Shown: in pieces, positions 17,763 through 26,146 of the stretch | Layout of the letters: every line of letters begins with the position of its first letter | Numbering within the stretch: the stretch's first letter is position 1 | NCBI GenBank assembly: GCA_026707665.1 | Contig: JAPOWK010000094.1 | Location: forward strand, 1 to 64,000 | Direction of reading: 5' to 3' | Length of the DNA stretch: 64,000 bases | Origin: Chloroflexota bacterium | GTDB lineage: Bacteria; Chloroflexota; Anaerolineae; Aggregatilineales; Phototrophicaceae | Notes under the pieces: model-generated | The model's input: only the letters and a program-made list of their open reading frames with translations | What the model was told of the DNA's origin: nothing | The model's database searches: none | Position numbers and translations under genes: made by a program

Positions 17763-19152
17763 GCAAAGGAACGTCATTCTGGTCGTCAATGATGATCTGG
17801 CGCAATGGGCGCTGGGCTGTTATGGCAACGCTGAAATCCACACGCCGACCCTCGATTACCTTGCCGCTACCGGCGTCCAAATGGACAATGCCTTCACGCC
17901 CACGCCCGTCTGTTCGCCCGCGCGCGCCTGCTTGCTGACCGGCAGACTGGCGTCTCAGCATGGTATTCACGACTATCTGTCGTCGACCATCCCTGCGATA
18001 CATCGGCGGCCGTGGCTCAAAGACGAGGTCACGCTCGCGCAGCACCTGTCGCGCGCCGGTTACCAAACCGCCCACTGTGGCAAATGGCACTTGGGCAACG
18101 ATGATCAGCCGCAAGCCGGATTCGAGTATTGGTTCAGCGGCGTCGGCGACTACCCGGCGGAACATGGCGGCGACCACCGCTTCAGTTTGAATGGCGAGAT
18201 TCAGACCATTTCCGGCCAACGCACGCCGGTCATCACCGATAAGGCGATCGAGTTTCTGCGGGCTCGCAATGGCGATATGCCCTTTTTCCTTCACATCGGC
18301 TATTTCGGCACGCACAACCCCTGGCGTGGCCAGCCGGAGCGTCTGGCGGCGCAATACCGCGGCAACACTTTCGCAGGATTGCTTGAACAGCCCGTCTATC
18401 CATTTGGGGAGCAGGCATTGGAGTCGACCTTGCCCACTCGCCGCGAGCCGCGCGAAGCCTTAGCACAGTACTTCGCCGCGGTATCCCACATTGATGAGGC
18501 AATTGGCCGCCTGCTGGACGAGTTGGTCTCACTCAATCTCCGTGACAACACGCTTCTTGTCTTTACATCGGATCACGGCCTCTGTTGCGGCCATCATGGT
18601 CTGTGGGGCAAGGGCAATGCCACCCTGCCCTTAAACATGCTGGAGGAGTCGATTCGCGTGCCCTTGATTTTCAATCAGGCGCGAGCATTGACCGCCGGTC
18701 AGCGGCGAAAGGAATTCGTCGATCATCTGGATCTATTTCAGACGATTGCTGATTACGCGGGCATCTCCGAAGCGCTAGAAGCCGATCGAAAGTATCCCGG
18801 TCGCAGCCTGTTGCCTCTGCTGGAAAACTCTGCCGCCCTGCCCAGTTGGCGGGAGATGCAGTTTTGCGAGTATGGCGACTTACGGATGATACGTACGCGG
18901 CAATACAAACTCGTGCGTCGCTATTACCACAATGCGCCGTGTGAACTCTTCGACTTGCTAGTCGATCCGACCGAGTCGCACAATTTGTTTGGCGATCCAG
19001 AATATCTGAGCGTCGTCGAATCATTGACCAATGAGATTGATGCCTATTTCAACTGCTACCAGGATCCAGCCAAAAGCGGGCTGCGCGCGAGAGAATTGCC
19101 GGCGCATAATTTGACTGAGGCATGGCGACAGGTTGAGTCTCCTCGTAGCTAG
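17749..19152 (+). CDS. Sulfatase
   Basis: A 467-residue sulfatase with Cys55 in CSPARACLLTGR as the formylglycine site, NVILVVNDDLAQW at the N terminus and FTSDHGLCCGHHGLWGKG as the second metal region. CGKWHLG is also characteristic. No signal peptide is seen. Overlapping the previous sulfatase gene points to translational coupling and a stepwise desulfation of one substrate. The maturase (FGE or anSME) is not in the window. Confidence 0.92.
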   Translation: MLPSEQRNVILVVNDDLAQWALGCYGNAEIHTPTLDYLAATGVQMDNAFTPTPVCSPARACLLTGRLASQHGIHDYLSSTIPAIHRRPWLKDEVTLAQHLSRAGYQTAHCGKWHLGNDDQPQAGFEYWFSGVGDYPAEHGGDHRFSLNGEIQTISGQRTPVITDKAIEFLRARNGDMPFFLHIGYFGTHNPWRGQPERLAAQYRGNTFAGLLEQPVYPFGEQALESTLPTRREPREALAQYFAAVSHIDEAIGRLLDELVSLNLRDNTLLVFTSDHGLCCGHHGLWGKGNATLPLNMLEESIRVPLIFNQARALTAGQRRKEFVDHLDLFQTIADYAGISEALEADRKYPGRSLLPLLENSAALPSWREMQFCEYGDLRMIRTRQYKLVRRYYHNAPCELFDLLVDPTESHNLFGDPEYLSVVESLTNEIDAYFNCYQDPAKSGLRARELPAHNLTEAWRQVESPRS

Positions 19153-19216
19153 TCGAGTCTAACAACCATCTTCTGCCCCGCGCGGGAGAACCGACAGCGA
19201 TAATTTCTCGCGGCCG

Positions 19217-20182
19217 TCATACCGGGTCGCCTTTCCCACTCCTTTCGATGATGGCGGCCGCCATTTGCGTATCGACAATCAGGTGAGTTATCAGCCCGGT
19301 CCGCAGGGCGCCGATGACCGCATCTGCCTTCTCGATCCCAGCTGCGACCGCGATCCGGCAAGGAGTCTTTCTCAATTGCTGGACGCCCACGCCGATCAAG
19401 CAATCTGTCAGGGGCGTTTCCAGTATCTGGCCTTGTTGGTTAAAGGGGTGTACGCAGATGTCGCCGACGGCGCCTTTGGAAACGAGCATCGGTGCGTGAA
19501 TGTCGCCGACATAGACGATCATACCCGGCGTCGGTGGCAGTACGCCAACGCCAAAACAGGCGACAGTCATATGGTCCCATTGCTGCGCCACCTCATGTAC
19601 GACCACATCCCGCCACAACATATCCCGCAAGGCCGGCGAACCCACCACCATCGGCGCCAGCAAAAAGTGTGGCCGGCCCCCGAAGTGCTGCGCCGTGCGA
19701 AGGATTAAGTGATTCATCTGCGAATAGGTGCTTTCATGACCGCTTTCGCCCAGGAGCGGCACCACATCGACAGAAAGCGGCCTGGTTGGCGCCAACAATT
19801 CCACCATGCGTGAGGTCGTCCGGCCCCAGCCGATTCCCAGAACATCGCCGTCATTCATACGGGCTTCGATAAATTTGGCCGCTTCCGCGGCAACGGCACG
19901 GCGGGTCAGTTCATCGGATTTATGTCCGTAAGGAACAAGCAGGGCCTTTTCGATACCGAATCTTTGGCAGAGTTCTAACGCCAATTGCGCTGAGTCATCG
20001 CGGGGATCGGCAATCTCGATGCGCACCACTTGTTGATCCCGAGCGCGTTGCAAGTAGGTGGCAATTAGCGAGCGAGAAACGCCCATCTGATTCGCGATCT
20101 CCTGCTGCGACAGGTTCTCCTTGTAATACATATTGGCGATCTGCACCAAGGTCGCCACTTGGTCTTTCGGCAGGTCAGGCAT
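19217..20182 (-). CDS. SorC/DeoR-family sugar-responsive transcriptional regulator
   Basis: A 321-residue regulator. The N-terminal HTH (about 20-45, YKENLSQQEIANQMGVSRS) is followed by the SorC sugar-binding domain with LGIGWGRT and VVPLLGE, which usually binds a phosphorylated sugar. It is the last gene of a minus-strand operon starting at 25868 and is the natural candidate to bind the tandem palindromes at 25951-25978. The ligand is unknown. Confidence 0.88.
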   Translation of the reverse strand: MPDLPKDQVATLVQIANMYYKENLSQQEIANQMGVSRSLIATYLQRARDQQVVRIEIADPRDDSAQLALELCQRFGIEKALLVPYGHKSDELTRRAVAAEAAKFIEARMNDGDVLGIGWGRTTSRMVELLAPTRPLSVDVVPLLGESGHESTYSQMNHLILRTAQHFGGRPHFLLAPMVVGSPALRDMLWRDVVVHEVAQQWDHMTVACFGVGVLPPTPGMIVYVGDIHAPMLVSKGAVGDICVHPFNQQGQILETPLTDCLIGVGVQQLRKTPCRIAVAAGIEKADAVIGALRTGLITHLIVDTQMAAAIIERSGKGDPV

Positions 20183-20256
20183 TGGCTGCTCGCATTCGTC
20201 TTAAGACGTATCTCGCGCTCGCGCTCAATTTGCGCTCCGATTGCACCGCAGCCCAA

Positions 20257-21330
20257 TCAAAAGGCGCGGATGACACGGTGCTCCAGCCCTTCTTCCAACT
20301 TAGCGCCGTGGAGCAGGCCCTCGGCCGCGAAGACATGCGCTGCCGCGCCCCAGAGCGCCGCATTGGCGGTAGATTCGCGAACCACTTGCAAGTCTCGCTG
20401 GGCTTCGACGGTCATCAGATATGCGCGTATGTCACTCTGGATGCGCTCGACAATCCAGGGCGCCGCCTTAGTCACGCCCCCGCCCATTACAATCAACTTG
20501 ATATCGAGCAGGTTTACGACTCCGCCGAGATTGATGCATATCAAGCGAATGGCGTCATCGACTATTTTAGCAGCGACCGGGTCTCCCAGCTCGATTGCGC
20601 GAAATACGGCGCGCGTGCTGACCTTATCTTCGCTAGTCAACGAAGAGAGGATCGCGCTTTCGCCCGCCTCGTGAGCCGCCTGTCCAGCGCGAGCTATGGC
20701 AGGGCCGGCGACAAATGTCTCGAAGCAGCCACGCCTGCCGCAGCCGCAGCGATGCCCATTGATTTCATCGTAGGTAGTATGGCCAAAGTTGCCGGCAAAG
20801 CCGTTCGCGCCGCCATACAGCCGGCCGTTCAAGAAAAGATAGCCGCCATAGCCGGTGCCAACCGTGGCCCAGGCGAAGTTGCGCTCGTTCACGCCGACGC
20901 CCCATACCGCTTCCGCCAGGACCGCTTGTCGCACATCGGTGGCGACGCACACCGGCAGTTGAAAGCGCCGGCTTACCAGCTTGCCAAAAGGCAGATTGCG
21001 CCAGTGCAAGTTGGGCGCCAGGATGGCGTCGCCGCTAGCCAGATCCACATTGCCGCAGAGACTGACGCCGATCTTGAGCTCACCCGAGACGATTTGCCGC
21101 GCTCGCTCGACATGTTCAGCCATGATGGCCAGAATACCGCCCACATCGGCCGCGCCGTCGCCAGCAAATGGCACATCGTAGCGCGCGATATCGCCGATCA
21201 ACAAGCCTTCCAGGTTTATCAGGCTCAGGCGCAGGCTGGTTCCACCGATATCAACCGCGAGTACGGGATCGTGTGACGATGCGCTCAATGGGATCGCCTC
21301 ATCTTCAAGCTGGACAGCCGCGGGAATCAA
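20257..21330 (-). CDS. ROK-family protein (sugar kinase-like)
   Basis: A 357-residue ROK protein. The ATP phosphate-binding segment AVDIGGTSLRLSL is at about 25-37, followed by the zinc motif CGCGRRGCFET and GNFGHTT. No N-terminal HTH is present, so kinase is more likely than repressor. The start is uncertain: the longest frame begins at a TTG and no in-frame ATG is close. The neighbouring cupin phosphoglucose isomerase suggests a hexose kinase/isomerase pair. Confidence 0.85.
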   Translation of the reverse strand: MIPAAVQLEDEAIPLSASSHDPVLAVDIGGTSLRLSLINLEGLLIGDIARYDVPFAGDGAADVGGILAIMAEHVERARQIVSGELKIGVSLCGNVDLASGDAILAPNLHWRNLPFGKLVSRRFQLPVCVATDVRQAVLAEAVWGVGVNERNFAWATVGTGYGGYLFLNGRLYGGANGFAGNFGHTTYDEINGHRCGCGRRGCFETFVAGPAIARAGQAAHEAGESAILSSLTSEDKVSTRAVFRAIELGDPVAAKIVDDAIRLICINLGGVVNLLDIKLIVMGGGVTKAAPWIVERIQSDIRAYLMTVEAQRDLQVVRESTANAALWGAAAHVFAAEGLLHGAKLEEGLEHRVIRAF

Positions 21331-21342
21331 ACGCCGCTTGCG

Positions 21343-21921
21343 CTAGGTCCAACGTTGACTTTCCACAAAGGTCGGTTTGCCGTCTCGTTCCAGCAACAGT
21401 TTGCGGAAACCCTTTTCGATGATGGGACCGTAGTCATGCCCCGCGCTGAGGTGGTAGGACGCCACAAAAACCAGCATGTCATCGCCGGTATTCACGACGC
21501 GATGCGCCCACATCGGCGGGATATGCGAGATGGTGCCGGCTGTCCAGGGTTCGGCGCGGAACTCGCCAGCGATCGTTTGCAGAAGAAGAAAACCCTCGCC
21601 TTGAATGCAGAAATATATTTCCGGCTGATCATCGCGCTCATGTATATGTCCCTTGGTCATATGGTACTCGTCGCCGATTTTGCCCGGCAGCAAGCGTGTC
21701 ACTCCAAGCGCCATATCGCTCTTGCTGGTTTCAAAGGGATGGTACCAAATCTCATATACCAGCGGATCTGTGTCTGCAAGGATGCCGTTTACGGCGCTCT
21801 TATCGTGAAACATCATCTGAAGGTCGCTCAGTTTGCGGTCGTCACGCAGCTTCACCGGATTAATGGCGCCACTGGCAAAATCAAATTGCACACTGATGGG
21901 ATAATCATTCTCTTTAAGCAT
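21343..21921 (-). CDS. Cupin-type glucose-6-phosphate isomerase
   Basis: A 192-residue cupin of the archaeal-type phosphoglucose isomerase family (PF06560), unrelated to the classical enzyme. The metal-binding motif TKGHIHERDDQPEIY gives two His and a Glu, and a further His lies in PPMWAHRVVN. LPGKIGDEYHMTKGH is characteristic. Expected reaction: glucose 6-phosphate to fructose 6-phosphate. GGAGA precedes the ATG. It sits between E2 and ROK with gaps of 12 bp on both sides. Confidence 0.82.
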   Translation of the reverse strand: MLKENDYPISVQFDFASGAINPVKLRDDRKLSDLQMMFHDKSAVNGILADTDPLVYEIWYHPFETSKSDMALGVTRLLPGKIGDEYHMTKGHIHERDDQPEIYFCIQGEGFLLLQTIAGEFRAEPWTAGTISHIPPMWAHRVVNTGDDMLVFVASYHLSAGHDYGPIIEKGFRKLLLERDGKPTFVESQRWT

Positions 21922-21933
21922 GTCTTCTCCGGA

Positions 21934-23100
21934 TCAGGGATCAATGCGAAAAGACTCTATCTCGGCTTGCAGGTCGCGCAGGAAAGCGGCGGCATCGGCG
22001 CCGTCGAGCACACGATGATCGCAGGCCACCGTCAGAGCCATTTGTCTTGACAGCGCCAGGCCGCCGTCGGCGCCCGGCGTGTAGAGCGGGCGAGGCGCAG
22101 CCACCCCCAGTATTGCCGATTGCGGCGGATTGACCAGCGGTGTGAAATGTGTGATGCTGGTCATGCCCAAATTGCTGATCGTGAAAGTGGCGTCGCTGAC
22201 ATCAGCCAGCTGCAAGCGGTTTTCGCGCGCCCTTACAGTCAATTCTCCGAGGCTTCGATTGATCTGCTCCAGAGACAGCTTCTCGGCATCGCGAATAACC
22301 GGCACGCGCAAGCCATCGCGGGTCGCCGTCGCCACACCGATGTGGACCGACTCGAATATCGTTATGCCATCGTCCTCGAATCGCGCGTTGAGCAAGCCGT
22401 GTTCTACGAGCGTCTTCGCACTTATTTGAATCAATACGGCGCTGAGGCTAAGGGCGCGCCCAGCGGCTTTGGCAGCCGAATGCGCGGCGAGCAATTGCCC
22501 GGCATCCACGTCAATCGTCAGCGAGAATTGCGGGATGGATTGCGCGCTGTGCAGCATGCGCTGGCCAGTGAGGCGCTTGGCAGGGCTCATCTCGATGCGT
22601 CGCTGCGCCGGTTTGTCTGCGCCGGCTGACGATGCGCTGGCGAAAGCTTCGACATCGGCGCTGTTGATTTTCACGCCGTCGGCAGGGCGCACCGCAGCCA
22701 GGTCCACGCCCAATTCCTTGGCCTTTCTGCGCGCCAGCGGGGATATTTTGTAGTGAGACGCCGATGCCCGTCTTTGCCCCGGCTCCGGCACTGTCGTCTC
22801 GGCCTTAGGGTCAATCTCCGCAGAACCTTGTTGCGCCCGGCTGGAAGGCGACCAGGTTTCGCCATCTCGCCCGATGACCGCGAGGAGGTCTCCCATGTAC
22901 ACCCTTTGTCCTTCATCAGCCACGATCGCCAGCACGACGCCGCTTTTCGGAGCTTCCAGCGATAACGTGGCTTTGTCAGTTTCCAGATCGGCCAGTTCGT
23001 CGCCGCGCCTGATATCATCTCCGGTAGATTTATGCCAGGCGACGATGACAGCCGAGTCAATGGATTCGCCTAGATGCGGCAGTTTGACCTCGGTGGGCAT
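21934..23100 (-). CDS. Dihydrolipoamide acyltransferase, E2 of a 2-oxoacid dehydrogenase complex
   Basis: 388 residues with the E2 domain order: an N-terminal lipoyl domain (LPHLGESIDSA, lipoyl Lys in ETDKATLSLEAP), an E3-binding domain (ISPLARRKAKELGVDL), and a catalytic domain ending in DHRVLDGADAAAFL with the catalytic His/Asp. There is only one lipoyl domain. AGGAGA lies before the ATG. It follows E1beta by 9 bp. No E3 gene is nearby, so lipoamide dehydrogenase would be shared with other complexes. Confidence 0.92.
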   Translation of the reverse strand: MPTEVKLPHLGESIDSAVIVAWHKSTGDDIRRGDELADLETDKATLSLEAPKSGVVLAIVADEGQRVYMGDLLAVIGRDGETWSPSSRAQQGSAEIDPKAETTVPEPGQRRASASHYKISPLARRKAKELGVDLAAVRPADGVKINSADVEAFASASSAGADKPAQRRIEMSPAKRLTGQRMLHSAQSIPQFSLTIDVDAGQLLAAHSAAKAAGRALSLSAVLIQISAKTLVEHGLLNARFEDDGITIFESVHIGVATATRDGLRVPVIRDAEKLSLEQINRSLGELTVRARENRLQLADVSDATFTISNLGMTSITHFTPLVNPPQSAILGVAAPRPLYTPGADGGLALSRQMALTVACDHRVLDGADAAAFLRDLQAEIESFRIDP

Positions 23101-23109
23101 GGACGTCTC

Positions 23110-24135
23110 CTAGTCTGAAAGCGCGCGATAGGCAGCAGCTCGGATGTCATCGACTTGCGGGATGACATGGCGTTCCGCAGCCGGTCCAAAGGGTATCGGT
23201 GTATCCACCGCCGCCACGCGCTGCACCGGCGCCTCCAAATCGTAGAAGCAGTGGTCGTTGATGGTAGCCACCAGTTCTGCAGCGACGCCCGCGCGAGAAG
23301 TGTCTTCGGAGACAACGACAACGTGATTGGTCTTCGCTACCGACGCGGCGATGGTATCGACATCCAGCGGCACCAGAGAACGCGGGTCAATGACCTCAAC
23401 AGATATACCTTGTTCTGCCAGTTGAGCCGCCACCGTAAGCGAGCGGTGCAGCATCAACAGCGTGGCGATGATGGTGACATCGCTGCCTTGCCGTTTGACA
23501 TCGGCTGAACCCAGGGGAATGGCGTAGGGCTCCTCGGGCACATCCATGCCGATCGCTTGAATGGCGGAATCGGAAAGTGCCTTGCCGCCGCCCGGCGACG
23601 CCGCGCCATAGAGCAGCTTGTGCTCGACGAAGAGCACCGGATTGTCATCGCGAATGGCGCTGATGATCAGCCCTTTGGCATCGAATGGCGTTGCCGGCAT
23701 GACGACTTTCATTCCCGGTGTGTGCATCATATAGGCTTCAATGCTCTGCGAATGCTGAGCGCCTCGGCCTGTCGCGCCTTGAGGGCCGCGCAGAACCAAT
23801 GGCACCTTGGCTCGCCCACCGGACATCAGGCGGATCTTGGCTGCTTGATTGACAACTTGGTCCATCGCGCAGAAGATGAAGTCGAGATATTGATATTCGA
23901 CGATGGGACGCAAGCCAGTCAAGGCGGCGCCGATGCCCAAACCGGTAAAGCCGGCTTCCGATATCGGCGTATCCCAAACGCGATTCGCGCCAAATTCGTC
24001 CAGCATATCGTGCGTGACATGAAAGGCGCCGCCAAACTTTCCTACATCCTCACCCAAGAGAATCACGCTATCATCGGCGCGCATCTCTTGAATGATGCCT
24101 TCGCGTATCGCTGCTGAGAGACCTAATTGCCGCAT
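23110..24135 (-). CDS. 2-Oxoacid dehydrogenase E1 component, beta subunit
   Basis: 341 residues of the transketolase-like beta subunit. It has LLGEDVGKFGGAFHVT, DTPISEAGFTGLGIGAA, RGPQGATGRGAQHSQS (with the phosphorylation-loop-like His) and VIDPRSLVPLD. It pairs with the alpha subunit encoded 9 bp upstream. Pyruvate, acetoin or a branched-chain oxoacid are all possible substrates. Confidence 0.92.
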   Translation of the reverse strand: MRQLGLSAAIREGIIQEMRADDSVILLGEDVGKFGGAFHVTHDMLDEFGANRVWDTPISEAGFTGLGIGAALTGLRPIVEYQYLDFIFCAMDQVVNQAAKIRLMSGGRAKVPLVLRGPQGATGRGAQHSQSIEAYMMHTPGMKVVMPATPFDAKGLIISAIRDDNPVLFVEHKLLYGAASPGGGKALSDSAIQAIGMDVPEEPYAIPLGSADVKRQGSDVTIIATLLMLHRSLTVAAQLAEQGISVEVIDPRSLVPLDVDTIAASVAKTNHVVVVSEDTSRAGVAAELVATINDHCFYDLEAPVQRVAAVDTPIPFGPAAERHVIPQVDDIRAAAYRALSD

Positions 24136-24144
24136 GAGGCGCTC

Positions 24145-25152
24145 CTAGTTCTCCGCGGTGATATAAGCCAGATAGTCTTCGGCTTCCACATCAGTGCAGG
24201 TCTGCGCGTACTCGATCGCGTCTTCAATTGCAGATTCGGCTTCTTCACGAATGCGATTGAGCTCGTCTGCGCTTGCGGCGCCAGCGGCGATCATGCCGGC
24301 GGCCAACCGCTCAATGGGATCGGCGGCTTTCCAGGCTTCGACCTCTTCTTCAGGACGATAACCAGCCGCTTCAAAGCGCGCATGGCCGCGGATGCGATAG
24401 GTCAGCGCTTCGATCAGGGTCGGTCCATCGCCGGCGCGAGCGCGCTCAACCGCTTCACACGTAGCGTCATAAACCGCCACCACATCGTTGCCGTCGACGC
24501 GCCGATCGGGCATGCCATAAGCGCAAGCTCGCGACGCGAGGTTTGGCACGGCGGACGATTCTTCGACCGTCATCGACAGCGCATATTGGTTATTTTCGAT
24601 GATGTAAATGGCGGGCAGTTTCCAAAGCGCCGCCATATTCAGCGCCTCATGGAAAATGCCTTCATTGACAGCGCCATCGCCAAAAAAGCTGACGGCGACC
24701 TGTCCGCTGTTTCGTACGCGAGCGGATAGCGCTGCACCCGTGGCGATGGGTATGCCGGAACCGACGATGGCGAAGGCGCCCAGCATGCCCTTGCTAAAAT
24801 CGGTCAAATGCATTGAGCCGCCCATGCCCCGACAGCTGCCTTCACGCTTGGCGAACATCTCCGCCATCATTTCGTTCAGCGGCACATCCTTGGCGACACA
24901 ATGCGCGTGTCCGCGATGCGTGCTGGTGATGGTGTCGTCCGCGTTCAGCGCGCTCACCACGCCCACGGCGACCGCCTCCTGCCCGACAGCCTGGTGCATC
25001 GTGCCGGGCATGGCGGTGGTCAGGAACAGATAGTAGAGCTGTTCCTCGAATTCGCGCGCCTGCAGCATTTTGCGGAACATGCGCAGCAGCACTGCGGGAT
25101 CCTGACCGCTGCAATTGACTGGATCGCGCCGAATCTCGATTGTTGCGCTCAT
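24145..25152 (-). CDS. 2-Oxoacid dehydrogenase E1 component, alpha subunit (AcoA/PdhA-like)
   Basis: 335 residues. The TPP motif runs from FFGDGAVNEGIFHEALN to IIENN, and STHRGHAH and RGMGGSMH are as in acetoin/pyruvate dehydrogenase alpha subunits. The ATG overlaps the stop of the upstream cyclase-like gene by 4 bp, so the two are translationally coupled. The substrate is not determined by sequence. Confidence 0.92.
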   Translation of the reverse strand: MSATIEIRRDPVNCSGQDPAVLLRMFRKMLQAREFEEQLYYLFLTTAMPGTMHQAVGQEAVAVGVVSALNADDTITSTHRGHAHCVAKDVPLNEMMAEMFAKREGSCRGMGGSMHLTDFSKGMLGAFAIVGSGIPIATGAALSARVRNSGQVAVSFFGDGAVNEGIFHEALNMAALWKLPAIYIIENNQYALSMTVEESSAVPNLASRACAYGMPDRRVDGNDVVAVYDATCEAVERARAGDGPTLIEALTYRIRGHARFEAAGYRPEEEVEAWKAADPIERLAAGMIAAGAASADELNRIREEAESAIEDAIEYAQTCTDVEAEDYLAYITAEN

Positions 25153-25868
25153 GTGGCGGGCTCCTGTTCAAATGCAACTACGCGTACTGGAAATGCTTCC
25201 GCGCCTTTGATGCGGACCGGCAGCACAAAAGCCAGAAAGCGCTTGCCCAGCAGTTTGTCGAGGTTCGTCAAGTATTCGATCAGCGCAACATTGGCGCCAA
25301 GCAGCAATTCATGATTGGGCTGCCCCGGTACAGGCGCGCCATCCTCGCCGCGCAGCTCGTGCCCTGAGGTATCCACGCCCATCAGCTTGATGCCGATGCC
25401 ATGCGCCAGCCACTCGATGCATTCAGTGGTGAACCAGGGACGATCGTGCTGCTGATCCGTGTAATAGTAGGCATCGTTGCCGGTGTAAAAGAATGCCATA
25501 TCGCCGGGCTGGATTCTCCCAGCGGCAGCAGCCTTGAGCTCGGGCAGCGTGATCTTGCTATTGTTGCCCCGCCAGCGCGAGATGTCGATGACGACTCCCT
25601 CGCCAATCAGTCGCGAGAGCGGGTATTCCGCGGCGTCCTGCCCTTCCCTGACATGATGGTAGGGAAACTCGATATGCGTGCCGCAGTGCGTATTCATTGT
25701 GATCTCGGAAATGATGTACCAGGCATCTTCGAGGCGCTTGTATTTGTGGAACTGGGGCCAGGATTCGGTGAAGCGCGTGTCCAGCTCCATGCGATATTCT
25801 TCCCGCGCCGGGTCGGAAATGTGGGAGAGTTCTATGGCATTCCCGATGTCAATTGTTACCGCGCTCAT
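25149..25868 (-). CDS. Cyclase-family (kynurenine formamidase-like) metal hydrolase
   Basis: 239 residues of the PF04199 cyclase family. The metal motif is HCGTHIEFPYHH, with Glu where the family usually has Asp. A DMAFFYTGND segment and a late LVFVDTSGHE-like strand (LMGVDTSGHE) fit the fold. The frame extends 80 codons further upstream, but that part runs into the divergent promoter; ATG 25868 follows GAGGGTG. It is the first gene of the operon. It may hydrolyse a lactam, lactone or amide to the oxoacid used by the E1/E2 complex; this is inference. Confidence 0.75.
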   Translation of the reverse strand: MSAVTIDIGNAIELSHISDPAREEYRMELDTRFTESWPQFHKYKRLEDAWYIISEITMNTHCGTHIEFPYHHVREGQDAAEYPLSRLIGEGVVIDISRWRGNNSKITLPELKAAAAGRIQPGDMAFFYTGNDAYYYTDQQHDRPWFTTECIEWLAHGIGIKLMGVDTSGHELRGEDGAPVPGQPNHELLLGANVALIEYLTNLDKLLGKRFLAFVLPVRIKGAEAFPVRVVAFEQEPAT

Positions 25869-25935
25869 ATCGTCACACCCTCGCATCAAACTGCCGCTGC
25901 CATGGATGTTCGAACCACTGTACAGCAACACATAT

Positions 25936-25993
25936 ATCGTAGACAAAGTATTGACATATGTCAATTGACAGATGTCAAGAAGATGGGTACAAT
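25936..25993. promoter_or_regulatory. Divergent sigma70-like promoters sharing two abutting TTGACANNTGTCAA palindromes
   Basis: Two 14-bp palindromes lie end to end: TTGACATATGTCAA (25951-25964) and TTGACAGATGTCAA (25965-25978). On the plus strand TTGACA (25965-25970), a 17-bp spacer and TACAAT (25988-25993) form a strong promoter for the importer operon. On the minus strand TTGACA (25964-25959), 17 bp and TACGAT (25941-25936) form one for the cyclase/E1/E2 operon. Any regulator bound to the palindromes would cover both -35 boxes. Confidence 0.75.
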
Positions 25994-26146
25994 GTCTCAG
26001 AACCGATTGGCGAACTGATCTTTGCGAATAAATGACGCCGAGCGTTAACAGCGCGATCGAGCAAAGGAGGTCGATACCGGAACGATTGCAGTGAAGAGAA
26101 AAACCCAAATCGTATGTGGTGCAATGGCAGAAAGGAATTACCTCTC

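Noticed and set aside
25869..26108. N-terminal extension of the cyclase-family gene by 80 codons
   Set aside because: It would run through the divergent promoter and operators and does not resemble the family. ATG 25868 with GAGGGTG is better.
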